From Bradyrhizobium sp. sGM-13 (GTDB lineage: Bacteria; Pseudomonadota; Alphaproteobacteria; Rhizobiales; Xanthobacteraceae): 64,000 nt of DNA. Positions 23,328 to 31,207 of the stretch are shown here, piece by piece. Both the position numbers and the translations under genes were made by a program. The notes under the pieces were generated by a model that searched no databases, was not told the DNA's origin, and worked only from the letters and a program-made list of their open reading frames with translations. The DNA lies in contig NZ_JAGWDK010000003.1 of NCBI RefSeq assembly GCF_018398875.1, positions 310,001 to 374,000 on the forward strand. The letters run 5' to 3'. Numbering within the stretch: the first letter of the stretch is position 1; each line of letters opens with the position of its first letter.

Positions 23328-24077
23328 TTACCTTCGCATAGACCAGAGGATGGCGTTAGTGAGGAGCCGCTGGTAGCGGGAGTCCTGCCAGACTGACGGC
23401 TCGTGGCCCAGCGCCGTATAGAATACGCGTCCCTCGCCGTAGAGGCGGGTCCATGCGAGAGGCCAACCATAGAAACGTTGATGCACGCCGGCCTTGCCGA
23501 GGTCCACCGAGCTTGGGTCGAGGCGCAGGAGCACGCTTGATCCACGGTAGTCGAAGTCGCTGATTTGGTAGATCTCGTCCTCGATTTGCAATGAATTCCC
23601 GAGAAACGCCACCAGAGGATCGCTGGGATCAACCACCTCGATTTTCACGGCCTGATGCCAGGGATGACCATTGAAGTAGCCGCCGATCAGATCGAGATAG
23701 TCCGGCCATGTGTAGAATGTGTCCGTCGCCGAATGAACACCGAGGAACCCGCCGCCCGCGAGCACAAAGTCAAGAAGAGCTGTCTTTTGCGCGTCGTTCA
23801 TCGGAAGCTCTCCGGTTGTGTAGAACATGACCGCGGCGTAGCTCTTGAGGTTCTCGGTGGAAAATTCAGATGTGTCTTCCGTTGCAGTGACTTCAAAGCC
23901 ACCCGAATTGCTCCCAAGCTGCGTCAGGATCGCCTTGGAAAGCGCTATGACATCATGCCGGTAGCCGGCAGAGTACGTGAAATAGAGGATGCGCGCTGGC
24001 GAGCGCTGCGCATGCGCGCCGAGTGGTCGAGCAGCCGCCGCGCCGCCAAGGAGCGCGATGAACTCACGTCGCCTCAC
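23328..24077 (-). CDS. ThuA-like domain protein with Tat-type signal
   Basis: The product is 249 residues. It starts with a twin-arginine-like signal (MRRREFIALLGGAAAARPLGAHA). The mature part has the class-I-amidotransferase-like ThuA fold, with YFTYSAGYRHDV, YAAVMFYTTGELPM, GGGFLGVHSATDTFY, and the His-bearing GHPWHQAVKIEVVDPSDPLV and YTALGHEPSVW. ThuA proteins act in disaccharide use in rhizobia, but many homologues are uncharacterised. It is convergent with the LysR gene, 23 bp apart. It belongs to the accessory block between murI and rpsD. Confidence 0.88.
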   Translation of the reverse strand: MRRREFIALLGGAAAARPLGAHAQRSPARILYFTYSAGYRHDVIALSKAILTQLGSNSGGFEVTATEDTSEFSTENLKSYAAVMFYTTGELPMNDAQKTALLDFVLAGGGFLGVHSATDTFYTWPDYLDLIGGYFNGHPWHQAVKIEVVDPSDPLVAFLGNSLQIEDEIYQISDFDYRGSSVLLRLDPSSVDLGKAGVHQRFYGWPLAWTRLYGEGRVFYTALGHEPSVWQDSRYQRLLTNAILWSMRR

Positions 24078-24304
24078 AATCCGCTCCCCGAAACCTAGGC
24101 AATCATGTGCTGCAAGAAGATTAGCACAGGTAAGCCCAGCGCTGGCTCTTTAGTCTCTCTGTCCTTGGGGCAGCATTGCGTTGCGCCTGCGGCGCTTGAA
24201 TTCATGGCACGGCTCAAAACAATCTGGCTCGATCAGTCGTGAATTTGATCTTATGGTCCCCTCGCCGAACGATGCCTCGGTCATTTTCAGCAGGGAGTTT
24301 CCGC

Positions 24305-25084
24305 TTGACCTCCGCAAAACCTGCGCCGCTCAACCGCCTCCGCCAGGCATGGCGGGAGGGACGCCCGACTTTCGGCGCGATCGCGACCATTCCCTCGATC
24401 CAGACGGTGCAGATCATGGCGCGTTCCGGGATCGATTTTATCATCGTCGATCTCGAGCACGGCCCGATCGATCTCGGTTCGGCGCATGCGATGATCACGG
24501 CGACTTCTGGCACGCCCTGCGTGCCAATGGTGCGGATTGCCGCCAACGAGCCGTGGCTGGCGAAAGCGCCGATGGACCTTGGCGCGCTCGGAATCAATTT
24601 TCCGATGATCTGCAGCCGCACTGAGGCCGAAAAAGCCGTGCGTAGCGTGCGCTATCCACCGAACGGCGACCGGCTATGGGGCCCGTTCCATGCGCCGTTC
24701 CGCTGGGGCGTGTCGATGGCGGATTACATGGCGACTGCGGACGACGACATGATCTGCATGGTCACCATCGAACATGTCGAAGCGGTCGAGCGCATTGACG
24801 AGATCATGGCGACGCCGGGCATCGATGTCGCCGTGATCGGCCCCGGCGACCTCGCCACCTCCATCAACAAGCGCGGCCTGCCCGATGATCCCGAGGTGGT
24901 GGCGCTGATGAAGCGCGCCGAGGAAGGCATCCTCAGAAGTGGCGTACCAATCGGCGGCGTCGCGCGCACGGCCGAGCAAGCCAACAAGTTGATCGACCGC
25001 GGCTACGTCGCGCTGGCGCTCGGCTTCGACTGGTCGCTGTTCCAGCGCGGCATCGCGGCAACCTTTGAAGGGATCAAGCGATAG
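24305..25084 (+). CDS. HpcH/HpaI-family aldolase
   Basis: The 259-residue class II pyruvate-type aldolase or citrate-lyase-beta relative has the catalytic/metal blocks DFIIVDLEHGPID (His), VPMVRIA (Arg), MVTIEHVEAV (metal Glu) and GIDVAVIGPGDLA (metal Asp). It should cleave or form 4-hydroxy-2-oxo acids. The start is the TTG at 24305, which has GGGAG about seven bases upstream; the frame also extends to 24239 but with unfamily-like residues. Adjacent catabolic genes (tarD, lldD) fit a role in hydroxy- or oxo-acid use, though the substrate is not defined. Confidence 0.9.
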   Translation: MTSAKPAPLNRLRQAWREGRPTFGAIATIPSIQTVQIMARSGIDFIIVDLEHGPIDLGSAHAMITATSGTPCVPMVRIAANEPWLAKAPMDLGALGINFPMICSRTEAEKAVRSVRYPPNGDRLWGPFHAPFRWGVSMADYMATADDDMICMVTIEHVEAVERIDEIMATPGIDVAVIGPGDLATSINKRGLPDDPEVVALMKRAEEGILRSGVPIGGVARTAEQANKLIDRGYVALALGFDWSLFQRGIAATFEGIKR

Positions 25085-25285
25085 GTGCCGAGACGGCGGC
25101 AAGCCCTTCAAAGCTCTCGGGGTTTACCGGGTTCCTCGGGGGCCGCGGCGCCGGCAAACCCGGGCGATCCGGATACGAACCTCATGGCGTCAAAGCGCCT
25201 TGTTCGTGCTAGATGAGGTGCTGGCAGGTTGCCAGGCGGCCTGCCGGCTTTTTGATTGATCTTTTGCGGAAACGCGGGCGGAGCG

Positions 25286-26065
25286 ATGCGCGGAACGGTT
25301 CGAAAAATCACACTACCGCGCCGTTTGGTCGCCGACCTCATGCACGCCTCGAACGGCGTGCCCTTTGTTTCGCTCTCGCGTCCCCTCAATATTCGAGCCC
25401 TGCAGGAAGCCCGCGCGCAGGCCGCCCAGCGGCCGGGCTGGGCTGCGATTTTCGTCAAGGCGTTCGCGCTGGTGGCCAAGGAACAACCGATCCTGCGCAC
25501 CCTCTACGTCAAATGGCCGATGCCGGCCTTCTACGAACTGCCGCGCAGCGTCGCGATGGTGGCGATCGCCCGGATCGAGGACGGCCAGGATTGCGTGCTG
25601 CCGCAGAAGGTCGCCGCGCCCGACGAAATGCCGCTTGCCGAGGTTGACGCCCTGATCCGGCACGCCAAGGTGGCGCCGATCGACGAGGTGCCGGCGTTCC
25701 GGAAGATCCTGCGAACCACGCGGCTGCCGCTGCCATTGCGACGGCTGTTCTGGGCGGTCGGGCTGAATTTCGGCCGCCAGCGGGCCAATTATTTCGGTAG
25801 TTTTGGGGTCACCTCGGTGGCCGCCTACGGCGCAGGCCAGCTCCATGCCATCAGCCCCGGACCCTTTGTCCTGAGCTATGGGGTTGAAAAGCCCGACCAG
25901 ACCGTCGATGTCGTCTTGCGCTGGGATCACCGGATTACCGATGCCGCCCCGATGGCCAAGGCATTGAATCGGCTGGAACAGGTACTGAACGGCGAAATAT
26001 CAGCCGAATTGCGGGCCAACCGGCAGCAAACCGAGCCCAAACCGGTCCGCGCGGTCGCGACTTGA
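25286..26065 (+). CDS. stand-alone 2-oxoacid dehydrogenase E2-fold acyltransferase
   Basis: The product is 259 residues and consists of the E2/CAT-like catalytic fold only; no lipoyl or subunit-binding domain is present. Visible blocks are MHASNGVPFVSLSR, the conserved FGSFGVTSV, and the C-terminal VVLRWDHRITDAAPMAKALNRLE, which keeps the His-Arg and Asp of the E2 active site (DHRxxDG) but has Ala for Gly. The ATG at 25286 (MRGTVRK) follows GGGCGGAG. No E1 or E3 genes are nearby, so it probably acylates some other acceptor. Confidence 0.8.
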   Translation: MRGTVRKITLPRRLVADLMHASNGVPFVSLSRPLNIRALQEARAQAAQRPGWAAIFVKAFALVAKEQPILRTLYVKWPMPAFYELPRSVAMVAIARIEDGQDCVLPQKVAAPDEMPLAEVDALIRHAKVAPIDEVPAFRKILRTTRLPLPLRRLFWAVGLNFGRQRANYFGSFGVTSVAAYGAGQLHAISPGPFVLSYGVEKPDQTVDVVLRWDHRITDAAPMAKALNRLEQVLNGEISAELRANRQQTEPKPVRAVAT

Positions 26066-26083
26066 CGGCGTCTTCTGTGGGCT

Positions 26084-26202
26084 GTCATTCCGGGATGGTC
26101 CGAAGGACCAGACCTCAGGTGTGCAATTGCACACCGGGGAATCTCGAGATTCTCAGGGGCGCAAGAGCGCCCCATAGTTCGCTTCGCGCCCCGGAATGAC
26201 GG
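26084..26202 (-). repeat. ~100-bp palindromic intergenic repeat, copy A
   Basis: Both ends are GTCATTCCGGG/CCGGAATGAC. The inside holds the hairpin GGTCCGAAGGACC and the palindrome GAATCTCGAGATTC. The same element occurs at 41722, 52312 and 54277 in the opposite orientation. This copy has an extra insert of about 20 bp containing the palindrome GTGTGCAATTGCACAC. Confidence 0.9.
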
Positions 26203-26223
26203 AGGTCTCGGAGGCTCTTTTCG

Positions 26224-26402
26224 TTGACAGAACGGCGGTTTCTCCCTAAGAACCCGCTTGCTCGCGGGCCGGTTTCGGCCCGCGATGCGTTTCGCGACCC
26301 GTGGTCCTCCCCGAGCTTTCGAGGCGGACCTGTCGGCCCCGGCAACCCCGGTGCACAGGAGGGCGCGTTTCCTCAACACTCAAACTCTATGCAGAGGACG
26401 CG
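26224..26402 (+). promoter_or_regulatory. rpsD promoter and structured leader (candidate)
   Basis: TTGACA at 26224-26229 is followed after 17 bp by TAAGAA (26247-26252), a plausible -35/-10 pair. Two strong stems overlap: CCCGC (26253-57) with GCGGG (26264-68), and GGGCCG (26266-71) with CGGCCC (26276-81). They share 26266-26268 and cannot form together. Ribosomal S4 is a known translational repressor in other bacteria, so an autoregulatory leader is possible. The promoter match is moderate at the -10. Confidence 0.45.
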
Positions 26403-27020
26403 ATGACAAAGCGCAGTGAGGCGAAATACAAGATCGATCGCCGTATGGGTCAGAATATCTGGGGCCGCCCGAAGAGCCCCGTGAACCGCCGGGAATACGG
26501 CCCCGGCCAGCACGGCCAGCGCCGCAAGGGCAAGCTGTCCGACTTCGGCGTCCAGCTCCGCGCCAAGCAGAAGCTTAAAGGTTACTACGCCAACATTTCC
26601 GAGCGTCAGTTCCACGGCATCTATGTCGAGGCCGGCCGGATGAAGGGCGACACCGGTGAGAACCTGATCGGCCTCTTGGAGCGCCGTCTCGACACCGTGG
26701 TCTATCGCGCCAAGTTCGTCGCCACGATGTTCGCCGCGCGCCAATTCATCAACCACGGCCACATCAAGGTGAACGGCCGCCGGGTCAATATTCCGAGCTA
26801 CAAGCTCAAGCCCGGCGACGTCGTCGAGGTCAAGGAATCCTCCAAGCAGCTCACTCCCGTTCTGGAAGCAAGCCAGCTCGGCGAGCGCGATGTGCCCGAC
26901 TTCATCGAGACCGATCACTCCAAGATGACGGCGAAGTTCACCCGCATCCCCGCCCTGTCGGACGTGCCGTTCGCAGTGCAGATGGAGCCGCATCTGATCG
27001 TCGAATTCTATTCGCGCTGA
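26403..27020 (+). CDS. rpsD: 30S ribosomal protein S4
   Basis: The 205-residue product is the normal size for S4, the 16S rRNA-binding assembly initiator. It has the N-terminal domain without a zinc-binding Cys set ([16 protein letters not shown]), followed by the S4 RNA-binding domain ([14 protein letters not shown], then [18 protein letters not shown]) and [10 protein letters not shown] at the C-terminus. ATG 26403 is preceded by GAGGA. A strong intrinsic terminator follows. In this strain it is monocistronic. Confidence 0.98.
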   Translation: MTKRSEAKYKIDRRMGQNIWGRPKSPVNRREYGPGQHGQRRKGKLSDFGVQLRAKQKLKGYYANISERQFHGIYVEAGRMKGDTGENLIGLLERRLDTVVYRAKFVATMFAARQFINHGHIKVNGRRVNIPSYKLKPGDVVEVKESSKQLTPVLEASQLGERDVPDFIETDHSKMTAKFTRIPALSDVPFAVQMEPHLIVEFYSR

Positions 27021-27043
27021 TCGGTTTTCAGTTACGAGATATC

Positions 27044-27072
27044 AAAGGCCCCGGTTTTGCCGGGGCCTTTTT
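27044..27072 (+). terminator. intrinsic terminator of rpsD
   Basis: AAAGGCCCCGG, loop TTTTG, CCGGGGCCTTT with a T run: an 11-bp stem beginning 24 bp after the rpsD stop. Confidence 0.93.
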
Positions 27073-27135
27073 GTATGCGAGTATGGCGTTCTCTACGCCG
27101 AGCCTCGCCGTGGGCTTGAACCAAGCGGGATCAAC

Positions 27136-28281
27136 ATGCGCTTGCGCGACTGCCACAACTTTCATGACTTCCGCAGGCTGGCCCGACGACGGCTGCCCGG
27201 CCCTATCTTCGATTACATCGATGGCGCGGCTGACGACGAGGTGACCCATCGCCGGAACACCGCAAGTTTCGAGCGCTGTGACCTGGTACCCAATGTGCTG
27301 CGCGGCGTCGAGCACATCGATATGTCGGTGACGGTGCTGGGCCAGAAGCTCGCGATGCCGATCTATTGCTCTCCGACCGCACTGCAACGCCTATTCCACC
27401 ATACCGGCGAACGCGCCGTCGCCGCCGCTGCGGCGAAGTACGGCACGATGTTCGGCGTATCGTCGCTCGGCACGGTAAGCCTCGAGGAACTGCGCAAGGC
27501 GCACGACACGCCGCAGGTCTATCAATTCTACTATCACCGGGATCGCAGTCTCAACCGCGCGATGATGCAACGTGCGAAAGAAGCCGGCGTCCAGGTGATG
27601 ATGCTCACCGTCGACAGCATCACGGGCGGCAACCGCGAGCGCGACAAGCGCACCGGCTTTTCGATTCCATTTCGGCTGACCCTTGCCGGGATGTACCAGT
27701 TCGGGATCAAGCCGGCCTGGGGCATCAATTATCTCACGCATGAGCGGTTTAAGCTTCCGCAACTGGACCAGCACGTCGACATGGGCAGCGGCGCGCTGTC
27801 GATCTCCAAATATTTCACCGAGATGCTGGATCCTTCGATGAACTGGGACGATGTGGCTGAAATGGTCCGGCTATGGAACGGGCAATTCTGCCTGAAGGGC
27901 GTCATGTCAGTGGCGGACGCCAGGCGCGCCGTCGAGATCGGTTGCACCGGCATCGTATTGTCCAATCATGGCGGCCGGCAATTGGACGGTTCACGCGCGC
28001 CATTCGACCAATTGGCCGAAATCGTGGATGCCGTCGGCGATCGAATTGACGTGATCATGGACGGCGGAATTCAGCGGGGCACCCATGTCTTGAAGGCGTT
28101 GTCGCTTGGAGCCAAGGCTGTAGGCGTTGGACGCTATTACCTTTATCCTCTCGCGGCGGCCGGCCAGGCTGGCGTCGAGCGGGCTCTCGACCTGATGCGG
28201 TCGGAACTCGAGCGGGGAATGAAGCTGATGGGATGCACTGCGATCAATCAGCTCTCTCGCGAAAATCTGCGGTTCAGATAA
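27136..28281 (+). CDS. lldD: FMN-dependent alpha-hydroxy-acid (L-lactate-type) dehydrogenase
   Basis: The 381-residue product oxidises an L-2-hydroxy acid, most likely L-lactate, to the 2-oxo acid and passes electrons to the respiratory chain. The FMN/substrate blocks are present: FDYIDGAADDE at the N-terminus, PIYCSPTALQRLFH, the active-site SNHGGRQLDG (His base and Arg), and IIMDGG-like VIMDGGIQRGTHVLKALSLGAKAVGVGR. ATG 27136 has GGGAT upstream. It is followed by the threonine aldolase gene in the same direction after 41 bp. Glycolate- or mandelate-type specificity cannot be excluded. Confidence 0.92.
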   Translation: MRLRDCHNFHDFRRLARRRLPGPIFDYIDGAADDEVTHRRNTASFERCDLVPNVLRGVEHIDMSVTVLGQKLAMPIYCSPTALQRLFHHTGERAVAAAAAKYGTMFGVSSLGTVSLEELRKAHDTPQVYQFYYHRDRSLNRAMMQRAKEAGVQVMMLTVDSITGGNRERDKRTGFSIPFRLTLAGMYQFGIKPAWGINYLTHERFKLPQLDQHVDMGSGALSISKYFTEMLDPSMNWDDVAEMVRLWNGQFCLKGVMSVADARRAVEIGCTGIVLSNHGGRQLDGSRAPFDQLAEIVDAVGDRIDVIMDGGIQRGTHVLKALSLGAKAVGVGRYYLYPLAAAGQAGVERALDLMRSELERGMKLMGCTAINQLSRENLRFR

Positions 28282-28322
28282 TTTCTGTCCCGCCATCAAG
28301 TCAAAAGAGACGAGAAACTGCC

Positions 28323-29390
28323 ATGCACTACACCCCTGCCCCGCGCGATCCCAAGGCCGATCCCATCCGCATCAACCTGTTGTCGGACACCCAGACGCGA
28401 CCGACGCCCGCGATGCGCGAGGCGATGGCGCGGGCGGAAGTCGGCGACGAGCAGATCGGCGACGACCCGACGGTGAATCTGCTGTGCGAGCGCGTGGCTG
28501 ACCTGCTCGGCAAGGAAGCCGCCGTGTTCATGCCGTCAGGCACTATGTGCAACGTCTCTGCCACCCTCGCCCATTGCCGGCCGGGCGATGAAATTCTGGC
28601 CCATGCCACCGCGCATATCATTGCCCGCGAAGGCGGCGCACACGCCGCGCTCGGCGGATTCCAGATCATGCCGCTGCCGGGCGATGACGGGCAATTCACG
28701 CCCGAAACGTTCCGCGCCGCGCTGCACCCGCGCTCGCGCTACCAGCCGCCGCAGACCGTCGTCAGCGTCGAGCAAACCGCCAATATCGGCGGCGGCACGA
28801 TCTGGAAGAAGGCGGCGCTGGATGAAATCGTCGAGATCGCCAAGGCGCATGGGCTGATCACCCATATGGATGGCGCGCGGCTGTTGAACGCTTGCGTCGC
28901 CACAAAAATATCGGCGCGCGACATGGCCGCGGGCTGGGATTCGGCCTGGATCGATTTCTCCAAGGGCCTCGGCGCGCCGATCGGCGGCGTGATTGCGGGG
29001 TCGCGCACCTTCATCGACGACGTCTGGCGCTGGAAGCAGCGCCTCGGCGGCTCGATGCGGCAGGCCGGCATTTGTGCCGCGGCCTGCGTCTATGCGCTCG
29101 ACCATCACGTCGACCGCCTCGCCGACGATCACGCCAATGCCCGCGCGCTGGCGCGGGGGCTGTCGCAGATCGACGGCATCGAGGTGCAAGAGCCTGAGAC
29201 CAACCTGGTGTTCTTCAAGCCTGATAGAGCCGGCATCGCGGGCGACAAAATGGTCGAAGCCTTGCGCAAACGCGGCGTGCTGCTCGCGATGATGGACGGT
29301 CGCATTCGCGCCTGCACGCATCTCGACGTCAGTGCTGCGATGATCGAGGAGACGGTCGGGCTGGTGCGCGAGATCGTACGCGGCGCGTGA
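28323..29390 (+). CDS. ltaE: low-specificity threonine aldolase
   Basis: The PLP enzyme splits L-threonine or allo-threonine into glycine and acetaldehyde. The 355-residue product has the family start NLLSDTQTRPTPAMREAM, VGDEQIGDDPTVN, FMPSGTMCNVSA, the PLP-ring contact HMDGARLLNA and the Schiff-base Lys in DFSKGLGAPIGG. ATG 28323 is chosen because GAGACGAGAAA lies ahead and the family core begins soon after; the frame extends back into lldD to 28233. It is likely co-transcribed with lldD. Confidence 0.92.
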   Translation: MHYTPAPRDPKADPIRINLLSDTQTRPTPAMREAMARAEVGDEQIGDDPTVNLLCERVADLLGKEAAVFMPSGTMCNVSATLAHCRPGDEILAHATAHIIAREGGAHAALGGFQIMPLPGDDGQFTPETFRAALHPRSRYQPPQTVVSVEQTANIGGGTIWKKAALDEIVEIAKAHGLITHMDGARLLNACVATKISARDMAAGWDSAWIDFSKGLGAPIGGVIAGSRTFIDDVWRWKQRLGGSMRQAGICAAACVYALDHHVDRLADDHANARALARGLSQIDGIEVQEPETNLVFFKPDRAGIAGDKMVEALRKRGVLLAMMDGRIRACTHLDVSAAMIEETVGLVREIVRGA

Positions 29391-29415
29391 GAAGCGTCAG
29401 CCCGAGGCCGTAAAC

Positions 29416-31029
29416 TTAGGCAACGGCTGATGTGCGCGCCCGCCACAGCACGCTGCCGAGCAGCAGATACACTGCGCCCGTCCACATGGCCTGCCAGTTC
29501 TGGAAGCCTTCGTTGAAGACGATATAGACCGCCGCCAAGGCGAAGAGTCCGGCAAACACGGCCTCAGAGAGCGGCCGCTCGCCGGATTTCGAACCGTTGA
29601 GAAACGCCAACGTCCAGAACGGCACCACGGCCATGGTCAGGGCGGCGAACGGGAAATCGCGCCAGCGCGCGTCGAATATCAGGCTGAGCGCGGTCTGCGC
29701 GGCGATGAGCGTCGTCACGATCAGGGTCACGCCCAGTATGTTGCTCATGAACAAAGGGGTCAGGCCCTTGCGCGGCCCCAACACTTCAAGAAACGCCGGA
29801 AGCTCCCGCCCCGACATCAGCGCGTAGGTGGCCAGCAGCGGCGCTGTCACTGCCGCCGTCAGCAGAAAACCCTGAACTAGCCAGCCGCCGAGGCCGTAGC
29901 TTTCCTGGAGCATCTTGTCGATGCTGATGCCCAGCAAGATCCCGCCAGCGGTCGCGGATGCGGCGACCGCGGCCCACGATGCCAACGGCGCCGCGGCCTG
30001 CTGGCGCTTCCGCGTGAACCCGGCAACTGCGAATACACAGAGGCAAAGCAGCAGCCCGCCTGCCATCTGCAGCTTCCAGAACGGGTAATTGCTGATGGCC
30101 ACGCCGGCCGGATATTTCAGCTTGCGTTCGGCCCCGTCGAACAGTCCCCAATAGCCCCCCACCGTTCCTTCCCAGCGCCGCTTCCACGGCTCGTCATAGG
30201 CCTCGAACAAATTGACGCGAAAATTGTCGCGCCGTGCCCGCTCGAGAATCTCGGAAATGAAACGTGCCTGGTTGACGCGGGACGCCAGCGCGCCGTCGCG
30301 CATCCGCCCGTGGCTTGGCCAACCGGTCTCACCGATCAAAATCTCCTTGCCGGGAAAGGCTGCCGCCACTTGCTTGCGTATCTCATCCACATGCGCGGCT
30401 GCATCCTCGGCGCGCGGGGGAATGTCCTCCCAATAGGGCAGGAAATGGGCGGTAACGAAATCGACATCGGCGCCTACCTCGCGGTAGCGCAGCCAGAATT
30501 CCCAGACATCGGCATAGGTCACCGGAATGTCCACGCGCGGCTTGACCGACTGGATCGTTTGACGAAGGTCGCCGACCGTCATGTCGCCGCGCAGCAGCAC
30601 TTCGCTGCCGACGATGAGCGCTGCGACCGTGCCGGGATGATCCTTGACCAACGAGACCGCAATGTCGGCGAGTTGCGCGTTCTTCGCGCGATCACGCCCG
30701 ATCCACACGCCAAGCAGAACCTTCAATCCGACCCTGGACGCAAGCTCGGGCACCTTGTCCAGCCCGTTGTCGATGGAATAGGTGCGGATGCATTTGGAGA
30801 CCTTGGCAAGCTCCTGCAGATCCTCCGCGATCTGCTCCGGCTTGACGATGAGCGTCGGATCGTGCGGCGTTTGATCGTTGCGGAACGGCGCGTAGGAAAC
30901 GCATTCCAGCTTCGATGCATCATCGATCGGCGCACGCGTCAGCGCTACCGGCGCGGCCAGCCACCACCACACCGCGACAACGATGCCGAGCGATAGAAAT
31001 AAAAGCGCCAGCGGCGTTCGAAAGCCGAT
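29416..31029 (-). CDS. NdvC-like GH17-domain membrane protein (beta-1,6-glucan synthesis type)
   Basis: A 537-residue protein is predicted if translation starts at the ATC at 31029; the first canonical start in frame is GTG 30972, which falls inside the first helix (LALLFLSLGIVVAVWWWLA). GGGGAG lies five bases before the ATC. The GH17 domain (about 35-300) keeps LECVSYAPF, the acid/base Glu in IVGSEVL and the nucleophile Glu in LIGETGWPS. About six to eight hydrophobic helices follow (about 310-530). This is the layout of Bradyrhizobium NdvC, which builds the beta-1,6 links of cyclic beta-glucans. It is divergent from a GH1 beta-glucosidase gene. No ndvB is present in the window. Confidence 0.82.
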   Translation of the reverse strand: MGFRTPLALLFLSLGIVVAVWWWLAAPVALTRAPIDDASKLECVSYAPFRNDQTPHDPTLIVKPEQIAEDLQELAKVSKCIRTYSIDNGLDKVPELASRVGLKVLLGVWIGRDRAKNAQLADIAVSLVKDHPGTVAALIVGSEVLLRGDMTVGDLRQTIQSVKPRVDIPVTYADVWEFWLRYREVGADVDFVTAHFLPYWEDIPPRAEDAAAHVDEIRKQVAAAFPGKEILIGETGWPSHGRMRDGALASRVNQARFISEILERARRDNFRVNLFEAYDEPWKRRWEGTVGGYWGLFDGAERKLKYPAGVAISNYPFWKLQMAGGLLLCLCVFAVAGFTRKRQQAAAPLASWAAVAASATAGGILLGISIDKMLQESYGLGGWLVQGFLLTAAVTAPLLATYALMSGRELPAFLEVLGPRKGLTPLFMSNILGVTLIVTTLIAAQTALSLIFDARWRDFPFAALTMAVVPFWTLAFLNGSKSGERPLSEAVFAGLFALAAVYIVFNEGFQNWQAMWTGAVYLLLGSVLWRARTSAVA

Positions 31030-31207
31030 TGGTCCTGCTCCCCTAATAGGACGAATGGATGAGCCTGTTTAGCCGTGCGCGGCAGGCATGTCGACCCGCT
31101 GGTCACACCATCTGTACAATTGCGCGAGAGTACGGAAACGGCGATATTGAGCCGTTCAAAAGTGAGTTTTGTTTGCGCAAAATTGATCGCGCCTGACGAG
31201 TAAACTG

